From: an uncultured Planctomycetia bacterium
Lineage (GTDB): Bacteria > Planctomycetota > UBA1135 > GCA-002686595
Assembly: GCA_938003765.1 (NCBI GenBank)
Contig: CALKYE010000114.1
Coordinates: 1-64,000 of the forward strand
DNA: 64,000 nucleotides
Direction: 5' to 3'
Shown here: piece after piece, positions 43,418 through 55,372 of the stretch
How the letters are laid out: every line of letters begins with the position of its first letter
Position numbering within the stretch: position 1 is the first letter of the stretch
Notes under the pieces: model-generated
Database searches by the model: none
What the model was told of the DNA's origin: nothing
Seen by the model: the letters and a program-made list of their open reading frames with translations, nothing else
Translations under genes and position numbers: made by a program

Positions 43418-45451
43418 TCAGGCGCTCTCGCACAGCGCGTAGGCGCGCAGCAGCTCGGCCGTGCTCCAGGCCTGCGCAAACGACCCGCCCGGGCGGTGCG
43501 GCGGATCGCCGTCGAACACCTCCGAGACGTGGTTGAGTCCGTGTCCGCCGAGTTCGACCGCGAAGCCGTCGAGGAGCCGGCGCAGGTGAGCGCGCGTGAC
43601 GTCGCTCGAGCCGTGGGCGCGCAGGTACGCCTCGACGTAGAAGCCGATCAGCCAGGGCCAGACCGTGCCCTGGTGGTAGGCGCCGTCGCGTTCGAGCGGA
43701 CCGCCGCCGTAGCGGCCGACGTACTCGCGCTCGCGCGGCGCCAGCGTGCGCAGGCCGCGCGGCGTCACGAGATCGTTCTCCGCCACGCGCACGATGTCCG
43801 CGCGCTGCAGCACGCTCAACGGCGAGAGTTCGAGCGCCGCGGCGATCACCATGTTGGGGCGCACGCGCGCGTCGACCTGGCCAGCGTTCCACACGTCGGC
43901 GAGGTGGCGGCGCTCGGGCAGCCAGAAGCGCGCGAGGAACGTGGCGCCAGCGCGCTCACGCGCCGTTCGCCAGCGGGCCGCCTGGGCGCTGTCGCCCGCG
44001 CGCGACGCGAGCTCCTCGAGGTGCGCGAGCAGCGCGTACCACAGAGCGTTGATCTCGACCGCGAAGCCGTGGCGCGGCGTCACCGGTCCCTTGGGCGTGA
44101 CGGCGTCCATCCACGTCGCGTTGGTGCGCTCGCTGCCCGCGCGCACGAGCAGGCCGTCGTCGCACTCGATGCCGAGCGCGGTTCCGCGCGCGTAGTTCTC
44201 GGCGATCTCGACCAGCGCCGGGCGCAGCCGCCGCTCGACGCGCTCGGGATCGCCGCCGGCGCGCTCGTACAACCGCACCGCGCGCGCAAACCACAGCGCC
44301 GCGTCGACCGAACCGTAGTGACTGCTCGCCGGCGTGCGTCCGAAGATGTTGGGCAAGAGGCCCGCGCGCAGGTGTCGCGTGGCGCCTTCGAGCGCTTCGC
44401 CGCAGTCCTCGACGCGGCCGCGCGCGAGCAACAGGCCGGGCAGCGAGATGTACGTGTCGCGGCCCCACTCGAGGAACCACGGGAAGCCGGCGAGCACGCC
44501 CAGGCGTCCGTCGCTGGCGCGATACAGGAAATCGTCGGCGCCCAGTTCGAGCGCCGCAGGCCAGAGCGAGCGCGTCGCAGCCGTTCGCGCGCGCCGCTCG
44601 CGCAGCGCGAGCGTCCACAACTGCGCCAGATCGCTAGCGGGCTCGCGCAGGCTCGCCGTGACGAACGCCACGGCGCCGGGCTCGAGGCGGATGCGGAACT
44701 GGCCGGGCGAGAAGTGATCCTCGTGTCCGTCGTAGCCGCGCTCGAGGTCGAGCTTGTACTCGATGTTCCGGTACCAGACCGGATCGGCGTCGAAGGCGCC
44801 GTCGCCCTCGAGCGCGAGCGCCATCGCCGGCAGCGCGTCGTAGGGCTGGACACGCAACGAGCGCTTGCCTTCGCCGACGTACTGCACCTCGGGATGGAGC
44901 TCGACGTTCTCGAAGGTCAGCGCGTCGGCCTCGCGGAACGCGCACAGCGGGCGCACGCGGAGTTCGACGCCGCGCTCGCCGCGCCATTCGTAGCGGAGGA
45001 GCACGGTCGGCGAACCCTTGACCATCAGCAGCGAGCGCACCAGCTCGCCGCCGCCGAGCGAGTAGCGCCACGTGGGCTGCGGCGAGAGTTCGAAGCGCTC
45101 GAGCGCGCGGTGTCCGTCGGGGTGGAACTTGCCCGGATAGCGCGCCATCGAGAGCGCGAAGTGCTTCTCGCCCGCGTCGCCGAGCGGCTCGCTGCTCAGC
45201 GCGTGGACGCTCTCCTCGAGCCGCGCGAGGAACACGTGCCGCTTGTCGCTGCCCGGCGGGATCGCGGCCAGCAAGGCGTGGTAGCGCCGCGTCGGGCACG
45301 ACAGCACGGTGGACGACGCGTACCCGCCGAGTCCGTCGGTCTCGAGCCACTCCTTGGTGAGCGCGAAGTCGAGCTCGAGCAGCCGCTCGCGTTCGAGCTG
45401 GAACAGCGGCGCGGGGGCGGACGACAGGCCTTTGACGTTGGTGGGTGACAC
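43418..45451 (-). CDS. glycogen debranching enzyme (amylo-alpha-1,6-glucosidase)
   Basis: A 677-residue glycogen-debranching-enzyme-type protein. The N-terminal GDE_N domain shows KEWLETDGLGGYASSTVLSC and TRRYHALLAA; the C-terminal (alpha/alpha)6 GDE_C domain shows FPWFLEWGRDTYISLPGLLL, NATWMDAVTPKG, VEINALWYALL, YHQGTVWPWLIGFY and LNHVSEVFDGDPPH. It hydrolyses alpha-1,6 branch glucose during glycogen breakdown, partner to the phosphorylase half of the fusion gene. GTG 45451 is chosen because it gives family length. The next gene starts after 19 bases. Confidence 0.9.
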   Translation of the reverse strand: MSPTNVKGLSSAPAPLFQLERERLLELDFALTKEWLETDGLGGYASSTVLSCPTRRYHALLAAIPPGSDKRHVFLARLEESVHALSSEPLGDAGEKHFALSMARYPGKFHPDGHRALERFELSPQPTWRYSLGGGELVRSLLMVKGSPTVLLRYEWRGERGVELRVRPLCAFREADALTFENVELHPEVQYVGEGKRSLRVQPYDALPAMALALEGDGAFDADPVWYRNIEYKLDLERGYDGHEDHFSPGQFRIRLEPGAVAFVTASLREPASDLAQLWTLALRERRARTAATRSLWPAALELGADDFLYRASDGRLGVLAGFPWFLEWGRDTYISLPGLLLARGRVEDCGEALEGATRHLRAGLLPNIFGRTPASSHYGSVDAALWFARAVRLYERAGGDPERVERRLRPALVEIAENYARGTALGIECDDGLLVRAGSERTNATWMDAVTPKGPVTPRHGFAVEINALWYALLAHLEELASRAGDSAQAARWRTARERAGATFLARFWLPERRHLADVWNAGQVDARVRPNMVIAAALELSPLSVLQRADIVRVAENDLVTPRGLRTLAPREREYVGRYGGGPLERDGAYHQGTVWPWLIGFYVEAYLRAHGSSDVTRAHLRRLLDGFAVELGGHGLNHVSEVFDGDPPHRPGGSFAQAWSTAELLRAYALCESA

Positions 45452-45559
45452 GCGCCGAGAGACTAGCAGGCGCGATGCGCGCCACGCACTGCGCTGTTCG
45501 CCGCAGAAGCCCGCGCAGATCGACGGTGTGTCGCGCGCGGGCGCTACGATGCGCGCCGG

Positions 45560-47419
45560 GTGCCGTTCGCCAATCCGCTCGGTCTGATCGCTCTGCTGGC
45601 CGTCCCGGCCGTGCTGGCGCTGCACCTGTTTCGCAGGCGCTTTCAACCCCGAGAAGTGAGCGCGCTGTTCCTGTGGCGCGCGCGTGACTCCGCGCCCGCC
45701 GCCGGTCGCCATCGCGAACCGCTGCGCTCGAGCGCGTCGCTGTGGCTCGAACTCGCCTGCGCAGCCTTGCTCGCGCTGGCCTTCAGCGGACCGCGCGCTG
45801 GCTGCGCCGGCGCACGCGGCGAGCACTTCGTGGTGGTCCTCGACGGCTCCGCCTCGATGGCGGCGCGCAGCTCGCGAGGCGCGGCGTACGAGCGCGCGGC
45901 GCAGGTGCTGCGCGAACGCATCGACGCGCTCGAGCGCGGCTCGCGCGTCACGCTGGTCGAGAGCGCTCGACACGCGCGCGTGCTCGCCGGTCCCTCAGCG
46001 CTTCCGTCCGATGCGCTCGAAGCGCTCGCGAGCTGGCGGCCGTCGGCGCCGCAGCACGACCTGACCGCCGCGCTGTCGCTCGCGCGCCAGTTCTCCGGCG
46101 AAGCGCGCGTCGTGGTCTGCACCGATCGCTTCGAGCCGCAACGCTGGGGCGACGACATCGAGTTGATCGCCACGGGCGAGCCGCTCGACAACTGGGCCTT
46201 CCTCCGCGCCGCGCGGACGCTCGAAGCCGACGCGAGCGGCGTCGAGCGCGAGCGCCTGTACCTCACGCTGGCGAGCTTCGCGGCCGCGGAGCGCGAGCTC
46301 TCGGTCGTCGTGCGCGACGGCGAGCGCGAGCTCTCGCGCGCTTCGCTGCGTCTGGCCGCGGGCGCGCGCGAGCTGCTCGCGTTCGACGCGCCGCCGGAGG
46401 GGCCGCCGCTCACGGTCCACCTCGAGGACGACGCGCTGGCCGTGGACAACACCGCCTGGCTGGCGCCGCCCGTTCGTCGCACGCTCGCGCTTCACTCCGA
46501 CCTGCCGCACGAGACGCTCGCGGCGTTGGGTCTCGCGCGGGGCGAGGAAGGCGGGATCGAGCGCTGGCTCGCGCTGGTTCCGCGCAGTCACGCGGCGCGG
46601 GAGCTCGCGCGCGCGCAGCTCTCGCTCGGCGCGGCGCGCGAGACCGAAGGGCCGGCGTGGTTCATCGAACTCGCGGAGCTGGGATCCGAGCGGCGCGACT
46701 GGCTCGGCCCGCTGCTGGTCGATCGCACGCACCCGGCGCTCGATGGCGTGACGCTCGACGGACTGGTGTGGAGCGGCGATCCGCAACTGCGCTTGAGCGG
46801 TACGCCGCTGATCTCCGTCGGCGACGTCGCGCTGTTGAGCGAGGAACGCCTCGGCTCGCGGCGCGTGTGGCGCTTCAACCTCGATCCGCAGCGCTCGTCG
46901 CTGCAACGCGCGCCCGACTGGCCGATTCTCCTCGCGAACCTGTCCGAACTGCGTCGCGCCGCCGCGAGCGGCGCCGTGTCGAACAACCTCGCGCTCGGGC
47001 AGCGCCTCGAGTACACGCTCGACGCGCGCACGGCGGCCGCCGCAGGTTCCGACGCGACGTACGAGCTCGCTGGGCCGCTCGACTCTGCGCGCGGACTGCC
47101 CGGGGCCGAGTCGACGGGACCGGTCCGCACGCTGCCGCTGCGCGCGCACCTCGAGTACGACGGGTTCGAAGTTCCGGGCTGGTATCGACTCTCCGCGGGC
47201 GGCGGCGAGCTCGCGCTGCTCGGCGTTTCGTTCCTCGACGGCTCGCAGTCCGACCTACGCACGGCGGGTTCGGGCCGACGCGAGTCGACGCGCGCCGCGC
47301 AGCTCTCGCAGCCGCCGATCTCGTGGCTCGAGCTCCTCGCGATCGTGCTGGCGCTGGCGGCGGCCTGTGGCGACTGGTGGGTGCTCTCCCGTTGGCGTCG
47401 CGCCGCGCCGCAACTCTGA
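45560..47419 (+). CDS. BatA-type membrane protein with von Willebrand A domain
   Basis: A 619-residue protein with two N-terminal membrane helices (FANPLGLIALLAVPAVLALH, LWLELACAALLALAFSG), a periplasmic vWA domain with the MIDAS motif DGSAS (about residue 95), a long beta-rich region and a C-terminal helix (SWLELLAIVLALAAACG). The architecture is that of aerotolerance-operon BatA-like proteins, which act with MoxR and DUF58 proteins. GTG 45560 gives the characteristic start MPFANPLGL. It is followed after one base by the next vWA gene. Confidence 0.83.
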   Translation: MPFANPLGLIALLAVPAVLALHLFRRRFQPREVSALFLWRARDSAPAAGRHREPLRSSASLWLELACAALLALAFSGPRAGCAGARGEHFVVVLDGSASMAARSSRGAAYERAAQVLRERIDALERGSRVTLVESARHARVLAGPSALPSDALEALASWRPSAPQHDLTAALSLARQFSGEARVVVCTDRFEPQRWGDDIELIATGEPLDNWAFLRAARTLEADASGVERERLYLTLASFAAAERELSVVVRDGERELSRASLRLAAGARELLAFDAPPEGPPLTVHLEDDALAVDNTAWLAPPVRRTLALHSDLPHETLAALGLARGEEGGIERWLALVPRSHAARELARAQLSLGAARETEGPAWFIELAELGSERRDWLGPLLVDRTHPALDGVTLDGLVWSGDPQLRLSGTPLISVGDVALLSEERLGSRRVWRFNLDPQRSSLQRAPDWPILLANLSELRRAAASGAVSNNLALGQRLEYTLDARTAAAAGSDATYELAGPLDSARGLPGAESTGPVRTLPLRAHLEYDGFEVPGWYRLSAGGGELALLGVSFLDGSQSDLRTAGSGRRESTRAAQLSQPPISWLELLAIVLALAAACGDWWVLSRWRRAAPQL

Positions 47420-47420
47420 G

Positions 47421-50225
47421 ATGGGCTTCGCTCAACCGCACCTGCTGTTGCTCGCGCTCCCCGCGGCGCTCGCGTGGTGGACCTGTCGCGGTCCGACGCG
47501 CGCCGGCGCCGTCGTGCGCGCGGTGATCCTGATCCTGCTGGTGCTCGCTGCGGCCGGTCCCTTCGCTCGCATCGGTGAACCCGGCCGCGACCTGATCGTG
47601 CTGCTCGATCGCTCGCGCTCGATGCCGGGCCAGTCGGCGTCGCGCGTGCGCGAAGTGCTCGAGCTGGCGCGCGCGGAAAGCGAGCGCGGCGATCGCCTCG
47701 CGCTCGTCGCGTTCGGCGCGCAGGCGGCTCTCGAAGCGCCGCCCAGCGACGACCTGCGCTGGGACGGCGGCTTCACGCGCGCGCTCGACGTCGACGCCTC
47801 GAACCTCGCGTCCGCGATCGACCTGGGCGTGCAGCTCATCGCGCCCGGCCGCCCAGGCGCGCTGCTCCTCGTGTCGGATGGCGAGTCGAACGCGGGCGAC
47901 GCGCTGGCTGCTGCGCGCTCGGCGCTGGCTCGCGGCGTGCGCGTCGACGTCCTGCCGCTGGCTCGCGGCGCGGGCGCCGAGGTGGCGATCGAGCGTCTGG
48001 AGCTGCCGGCCGAGTCGGGACTGTTCGAGCCCTACCCGATCCACGCCTGGATTCGCTCGAGCGAGGCCCGCGAGGTCGAGTTCGAGCTGGTGCGCGACGG
48101 CGAAGTGCTCGCGCGCGGACGCCGAGCGGTCACGCCCGGTTCGCAGCGCTGGAGCTTCCGCGACCTGCCCGTGCGCGCGGGCGTGTCCGGCGTGCAGTTG
48201 CGGCTGCTCGACGTGGCCGACGCGACGCCGGAGAACGACAGCGCGCGCGCGGCGCTCCGCATCCACGGTCAACGGCCGGTCCTGATCGTCAATCAAGACG
48301 GCGCCGAGGACACGCTCAGCGCGGCGTTGCGCCAGGCCGCGATCCCGGTGGAGGTCGCCGCGCCCGAACAGGGTCGGCTCGAGCGTCTCGCGTTGAGCGG
48401 CGTGCGCGCCGTCGTGCTCGAGAACGTGCCCGCGGACCGACTCGGCGGCGCCGCGCTCTCGGCGCTGCGCGAGTTCGTGCGCGAGCGCGGCGGCGGGCTG
48501 CTGATGACCGGCGGACGCGCGAGCTTCGGCGTGGGCGGCTACCACCGCTCGCCGCTCGACGAGCTGCTGCCCGTCTCGCTCGAGATGCGCCAGGAGACGC
48601 GCAAGCTCGGAGTGGCGATCGCCATCGTGCTCGATCGCTCGGGCTCGATGGCGGTCGAGGCGGCGCCCGGCGTGCCGAAGATGGCGCTCGCCAACCTGGG
48701 AGCGAGCACGGCGATCGAGATGCTCGCGCCGATCGACTCCGCGGCGGTGATCGCGGTCGACTCCGGTCCGCACGTGGTGCAGCCGCTGGCCAGCGTCACC
48801 GACCCCGGCGCCATGGCGGCGCGCGCGAGGTCCATCGAGGCCGGCGGAGGCGGCATCTACTGCCTGACCGGGATCGAAGCCGCCGTGCGCGAGCTCGATG
48901 CCGCGCCGCAGCGCCAGCGCCACATCGTGCTGTTCGCCGACGCGGCCGACGCGGAGGAGCAGTCGGGCTGCGTGGAGCTGATCGAGCGCATCGGGCGCGC
49001 GGGTGTGACGCTCAGCGTCGTCGCGCTGGGCTCGAAGGCCGACAGCGACGCGAAGTTCCTCGAAGAGTGCGCAGCGGCCGGCGGCGGCGGTTGCTACTTC
49101 ACGCTCGACGCCGCCGAGCTCCCGCGGCTGTTCGCGCAGGACACGCTGACGATCGCGCGCGCGACGTTCATCGACGAGCCGGCGGAGTGCCGGCCGCTGG
49201 CGGACCTGGTGGGCCTGGGCGACGCGAGCGCGCTCACGCGGAGCTTCGCGCGCTTCGACGGCTACAACGTCACCTGGCTGCGGCCGGGCGCTTCCGCGGG
49301 TGCGGTGATCGAGAACGAGTACTCCTCGCCGGCCTTCGCGTTCTGGCAGCACGGCCTGGGCCGCGTCGCCGCGTTCACCGGCCAGATCGGCGGGCAGTAC
49401 GGCGCGCCGGTCGTCGCCTGGGATGAGTTCGGCGCGTTCTTCGTCACGCTCGCGCGCTGGCTGGCGGGACAGGAAGCGCCGAGCGAAGTGTTCGCGAGCG
49501 TGCGCCGCGAGGGTCGCGAAGCGCGCGTGCGCATCGAGCTCGACCCGACCGCCTCCGGCGCGCTCGATCCGGCGCGCTTCGAGCTGCGAGTGAGCGAGGC
49601 CGACGGTCGCGCGAGAGAGCTCGAGCTCGAGCGCGTGGCCGAGAACACGTTCGAAGCGCGCGTGCTGCTCGAACGCGAGGGCGTGTCGCTCGGAACGCTC
49701 TCGCTCGGCGACGGCCGCGTGCTCGAACTCCCGCCCATGAGCTTGCCGCACAGCCCGGAGTTCGAGGTCGGCTTGGACCGCGGGCGCGGCGAAGCGCTGC
49801 TGCGCGACATCGCCGACGAGACCGGCGGACTGGTGTCGCCGTCGATGGGGGAGCTGTGGCGCGGTGAGCGCGACGGTCGGCGCTGGCGCGTCGTCTCACG
49901 CGAGCTCGCGCTGGCGGCGCTGGCGCTGCTCGTGCTGGAGATCGCGGCGCGTCGTCTGGAACTGTGGGGCGCGGCGGCGATGCTCGTGCGCCGACTCGCA
50001 CGCGGCGCGCGGGGAAGAGTGCGCGGTCCTGCCGCTGCGGCGCCGTCGGTGGCGACTGCGTCGACGCCGAAGCCCAGCTCGACGCCCGTCGCGGCGCCTG
50101 CCGCGCGCCTCGAGGTCGGCGACTCCGCGAACGTCGAGGCCACCCCCGCGGCCCCGACGACCAGCTCGATCGAGGATGCGCTGGCGCGCGCGCGGCGGGC
50201 GGCGGGGCGCGAGCTCGAGCGCTGA
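47421..50225 (+). CDS. large membrane protein with two vWA domains and a glutamine-amidotransferase-like domain
   Basis: A 934-residue protein. N-terminal helices (HLLLLALPAALAWW, VILILLVLAAAGPF) lead to a first vWA domain with MIDAS DRSRS (about residue 56). A beta-sandwich follows, then a class-I-amidotransferase-like region (AVVLENVPADRLGG, REFVRERGGGLLMTGG) and, inside it, a second vWA with DRSGS (about 405). A C-terminal helix (LALAALALLVLEIAARRLE) and a Pro/Ala-rich cytoplasmic tail end the chain. Such proteins accompany MoxR clusters; metal-dependent binding of envelope partners is likely, but the role is unknown. ATG 47421 follows the upstream stop by one base. Confidence 0.82.
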   Translation: MGFAQPHLLLLALPAALAWWTCRGPTRAGAVVRAVILILLVLAAAGPFARIGEPGRDLIVLLDRSRSMPGQSASRVREVLELARAESERGDRLALVAFGAQAALEAPPSDDLRWDGGFTRALDVDASNLASAIDLGVQLIAPGRPGALLLVSDGESNAGDALAAARSALARGVRVDVLPLARGAGAEVAIERLELPAESGLFEPYPIHAWIRSSEAREVEFELVRDGEVLARGRRAVTPGSQRWSFRDLPVRAGVSGVQLRLLDVADATPENDSARAALRIHGQRPVLIVNQDGAEDTLSAALRQAAIPVEVAAPEQGRLERLALSGVRAVVLENVPADRLGGAALSALREFVRERGGGLLMTGGRASFGVGGYHRSPLDELLPVSLEMRQETRKLGVAIAIVLDRSGSMAVEAAPGVPKMALANLGASTAIEMLAPIDSAAVIAVDSGPHVVQPLASVTDPGAMAARARSIEAGGGGIYCLTGIEAAVRELDAAPQRQRHIVLFADAADAEEQSGCVELIERIGRAGVTLSVVALGSKADSDAKFLEECAAAGGGGCYFTLDAAELPRLFAQDTLTIARATFIDEPAECRPLADLVGLGDASALTRSFARFDGYNVTWLRPGASAGAVIENEYSSPAFAFWQHGLGRVAAFTGQIGGQYGAPVVAWDEFGAFFVTLARWLAGQEAPSEVFASVRREGREARVRIELDPTASGALDPARFELRVSEADGRARELELERVAENTFEARVLLEREGVSLGTLSLGDGRVLELPPMSLPHSPEFEVGLDRGRGEALLRDIADETGGLVSPSMGELWRGERDGRRWRVVSRELALAALALLVLEIAARRLELWGAAAMLVRRLARGARGRVRGPAAAAPSVATASTPKPSSTPVAAPAARLEVGDSANVEATPAAPTTSSIEDALARARRAAGRELER

Positions 50226-50254
50226 GATGCGTGCGACTCGCTGGGTCGCACGAG

Positions 50255-51103
50255 TCAACGCGGCGCCAGCAGCCCAGCGTCGGTCAGCGGCCCGCGCGCC
50301 AGGTCCTCGAGCGGCGCCTGCGCATCGAGTGAAGCGAACACGGCGCGCGTGCGGCGGCACTGCTCGGCCAGCGCGGTGACCAGCGCCTCCAAGCGACGCC
50401 GGTAGTCCGCGACGAGCGCGTCGTCGAGCACCAGATCCAGAGCCGCTCCGCTCTCGCAGTCGATCAAGCGCTCTGCGAGGCCGGCGCGCGGCTCGCGCTC
50501 GGCGCGCGACAGGATCTGTACGCAGCCCAACGCGCCGGCGCGCGCGACCAGCGGAGCGAGGAGCTCGCGCGGGTCGTGCTCGAACAGGAAGTCGCTGATG
50601 AGCACCACGATCGCGCCGCGTCGAACGCGTGCGGCGCACTCGCGCAGCGCGGTCGCAAAGTCGTCGCGCGCTTCGAACTCGAGTCCGCGCGCGAGCAACT
50701 CCTCGGGCGTCAGCGGCTCGGCGCGCGGCGCGACGGCGCTGATGCTCGCAACGCATCCGTCGGCGCGGGCTGCGAGCGCGACGAGCAGCGCCAGGTCGAG
50801 CGCGAGCTGCGCCTTGCGCGGCTCGACACCCATCGAGCGCGAGACGTCGCACAGCACTTCGACGCGCGCGAGCGCTTCCTCGCGCCAGACGCGCACCGTG
50901 AGCTGATCGCTCCGCGCGAAGGCGCGCCAGTCGATGCGGCGCACGTCGTCGCCGACGCGGTAGGCGCGCGAGTCGTGGAACTCGCTCCCGGCGCCTGCGG
51001 TGCGCGCCAGCCGTTCACCCGAACGCCCCGGCGGCGGCGCAGCGCTCAGCGCCAACTCGAAGCGCTCGGCCAGCGCCAGCGCGGCGCGCGAAGGGGTCGG
51101 CAT
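50255..51103 (-). CDS. DUF58 protein
   Basis: A 282-residue DUF58 protein, a vWA-like fold found next to MoxR ATPases. The hallmark is SEFHDSRAYRVGDDVRRIDWRAFARSD, followed by LTVRVWREEALARVEVLCDVSRSM with a MIDAS-like D-x-S-x-S. It is thought to work with MoxR in assembling or activating metal- or envelope proteins. It is the last gene of the minus-strand cluster, three bases after the ABC permease. Confidence 0.88.
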   Translation of the reverse strand: MPTPSRAALALAERFELALSAAPPPGRSGERLARTAGAGSEFHDSRAYRVGDDVRRIDWRAFARSDQLTVRVWREEALARVEVLCDVSRSMGVEPRKAQLALDLALLVALAARADGCVASISAVAPRAEPLTPEELLARGLEFEARDDFATALRECAARVRRGAIVVLISDFLFEHDPRELLAPLVARAGALGCVQILSRAEREPRAGLAERLIDCESGAALDLVLDDALVADYRRRLEALVTALAEQCRRTRAVFASLDAQAPLEDLARGPLTDAGLLAPR

Positions 51104-51106
51104 CGC

Positions 51107-52593
51107 TCAGCTCGGCTGTGCGAGGGCTGCGCGACGCGCGCGGCTGGCGGCGAGCACCTCGGCGAAGCCGTGTGTCATCCGCGGGGTGTTCGCGAGGATG
51201 GCGACCACCGTAGCGACGAGGAATCCCAACTTCTCGATAGACGTGAACGCGCGCCCAGAGCTCAGCTCCCGGAGCGGAAACAGCGGATTGAGCGGATGGA
51301 GGAACTCCATCCACGACGGGATGCCCAGCACCAGGCCCGCGAGCGGTGGGAGCAACACGAGCATCGGGATCCCGCACAGGATCGTGACGCGCGTCATCAC
51401 TCGCGTGCTGAGCTTGGGGGGGAGCAAGCTCGCGAAGGCTGCTGGAAGCGCGAGGTAGATCCAGGCGTACGCGTACACCAGCGCGAGGCCGATCAGCGCT
51501 TGGCTGAGCTCGGCGGCATCGGCCCCCGGAATGAGTCGGACCACGAACACGGCTCCCAGTCCCAGCAGCATGTGCAGCGCCATCAGCGCGACTCCGCGAC
51601 CTCCGCCCGGCAGGAACGGGGCCGTGAGGAGCGCCAGCCACGGATGCGGGCTGACGTGCCGGACGACGTGGCGTCCGAGCCGCTCGGGCTCGCACACGAA
51701 CAGGAGCCACAGGATCGCGAGCGGGAGCAGCACGGCGAGCTGCAGACCCCAGGCGAACTCGGACTGGCCGAACTCCAGCTCCATCCACAGGCCGAACAGC
51801 GCGGCGACGAGCACGATGGCGGCGCTCAGCACGCGCAGGCCACTGGAGCGATTCTCTTCGTCGTGCGAGAGACGCGCGACGGCCAGCGCCGCGAACACTC
51901 CGCCGAGCAGCAGGCAGGCGACCACGAACGCGACGATCGACGGCAGCGCCATCGGGTCGCGGAGTTCGTTCGGCTGGAACGTGACGAACGCCGAGAAGCT
52001 CATCGAAAAGCCCCAGGCGATCACCAGCGCGACGCCGAAGACCGCCATCAAGAGCACGCGTGGCGCCTTGGCGGGGGACAAGCTCGCCATCGCAATGCCG
52101 AGCAGGCTCAGCGTCGCGCAGGCGGCGAACGACGTGACCAGCAGCACCGCGATGGAGAGCAGGTCGACGCCGTTCATCAGGAACGCGAAGACCAGGAACG
52201 GACCGAAGGTCGAGAAGTACAGCAGCGCTTGCACCAGCGCCGACAGCAGCTTGCCGTACACGATCCGGCGCGGGCGCAGGTTCGAGAGCACGAGCAGGTC
52301 GTGCGTGTTCTCGTCCCATTCCGCGCTGGTGGCGAGGAAGGCCGAGAACGGCGTGAACGCGAGCACCGCCGCGGACAGGCAGCCGTACATCAGCATGAAG
52401 AACGAGCGCCCGACGCCCGTGCGTGCGCCGTGTGAACCGGCCTGCGCCACGATCGTCAGCCCGACCAACGTGGCCACGCCGAGCGTGAGCCAGAACAGCG
52501 CGCGGAAGTAGCGTCCGCGCAGGGCCTGACGCACCTCCTTGACGAGGATCGGATTGAGTCGGTCGTCGAACGACCGTGACGCGGCGAGCGCGC

Positions 52594-52597
<4 letters not shown>
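51107..52597 (-). CDS. ABC-2 type permease
   Basis: A 496-residue membrane protein with about a dozen hydrophobic segments. The start LNPILVKEVRQALRGRYF and EWDENTHDLLVLSNLRPRRIVYGKL are typical of ABC-2 transport permeases that accompany the ATPase upstream. Substrate unknown. Its ATG overlaps the ATPase stop (ATGA), so both are made together. Confidence 0.85.
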
Positions 52598-53522
<925 letters not shown>

Positions 53523-53526
<4 letters not shown>

Positions 53527-55372
53527 CGGCGCTCCTCGCCCGATTCGGGCAGCACGCCGAGCACGACGTGCAAGCCGCTCAGCTCGCGGGTTTCCACGCC
53601 GCATTCGTCGAGCAGGACTCCGCTCGCCACGCGCGCCAGGTAAGCCGCCGGCGGCACGGAGCGCGTGAGGCCCGAAAGCCCCGGGAGCCAAATCGTCCGC
53701 GCGAGCATTCCCACCTCCAGGCGCTGCGCATCCTGCGCGTCGCACGCCTTCAAGCGCGCCTGCGAGCCGGGCTCGAGCGGCGCTTCGAGGCGGAAGTCAC
53801 GCCCCTGGGCGTCGCGCACGAGCAGCTCTTCGACGCGCACACCCAGGCCGTTGGTCACCTGCGCCTCGGCCGAGTCGAAGTCGACTTCCAATCGCGCGCG
53901 CTCGGCGCGGTCGACGGTGAGCAACTGGCTGGCGAGCCGGCGCGTGGGGAGGAAGTCGCCGCTGAGCGTCCACCCCTGAGCTTGCGCGGTGCGCAGAGCA
54001 GTCTCCGCGAACATGCCGGGCACGTTCGAGTCGTCGAGCGAGATGTGGTGCGCGACGGTTCCCGCTGCGGGGCGCAGTCCGACCGCGGGCGCCATGCCGG
54101 CGAAGATCTGGCGTCGGTGCGTCGAGCTCGACACGTGCGAGCGCTGGTCGAGCACGCTCAGCGAGACCGAGGCGGACTTCACGTCCAAACCTTGGTGGAA
54201 GATGCCGAACGCGAGCAAGAGCACGCTCACCGAGAGCGAGATGGCGGGGATCGTGACGAGCAGCAGCGCCGGTCGCTTGCGGCGCGAAACGACGATGAAG
54301 TTCACGGGGCCGATGAGCAGCGCGAACAACAGGAGCAGCGCGGCGAAAACGCGCGCGGGAACCATCTCGATGTCGAGCGACGCACGCACATCTCGCGCGC
54401 GCCACGCGCCGTCGTTGGGCGCGATGGGAGTGCGCTTCTCGAGGAGCTCTCGCACCCAATCGGCGGACTCTCCTTCGAGCTCCGTGATCCCGCGCGCGAT
54501 GAACAACCGTCCCAGCGCGGCGCGGTAGGCGGCGCCCTTGCTGGCGTCGCACTCCAACGCGAAGCGCGGCGCCATCCACGCCGCCAGATGCGGGTTGCGT
54601 TGCGCCGCACGCTCGGCGTCGGGGCCGATGACGAGCACGTCGCCTCCGACGCGCAGCCAAGCCGCGAGCGCCTCGAAGCGTTCAGCCGAGGGCCACGGGC
54701 TCGCGGAGTCGAGCACGACCAGGTCCAGGCTCGAGTACGCCGCGGTGTGCGCTGGCGCCTGGTCTGCGCGGACCACGGCGATGCTCGCGACGGCCGGCGA
54801 CTTGGTCGTCGACGAATGGTGGACTGTCAGTCCGCCGATCACTGTGACTGCGGGCGCTGTCGTCGTCGAAGCGCCGGCTGCGCCTTCCGGAAAGCCCAGC
54901 GCCGAGTTCCAGCGCTCGAGCTGTCCGGGCTCGAACTCCCGCTCCGTGAAGAACACGATCGCGCCGGTCGTTGGCATGAGCCCGCTGCTGCCCACGACTC
55001 CCGTCAGGTACGCGTGCTCCCCGTCGCATTCGACGGTCAGCGACGTGCCGTTGGAGAAGTTCGCGGCCATCGGGATCAGGAGCTCGATGTTGCGCGCCTC
55101 GCCCGGCTTCAACTCCATCACCGACTCGAGCCGCCACTTCAGGCGCCACTCGGTGCGCATGGCCGTGATGACCGCCTGGCGCGTCCGTTCGCCGTCGTTG
55201 CGCAACTCGATGAACGCCGGCGCCCAGCCCGAGCGCACTTGCGCCGGCCACGGGCTCCATCCGCGCACTTCGACGCCGTTCGAGAGCGTCTGTGTGACGT
55301 CGCCCGCCAGCGCGGGGCCGGCGAGGAGTCCGAGCGTGGCGGCCAGGGTTGCTGCGAGCGTTCCGAGGCGCT

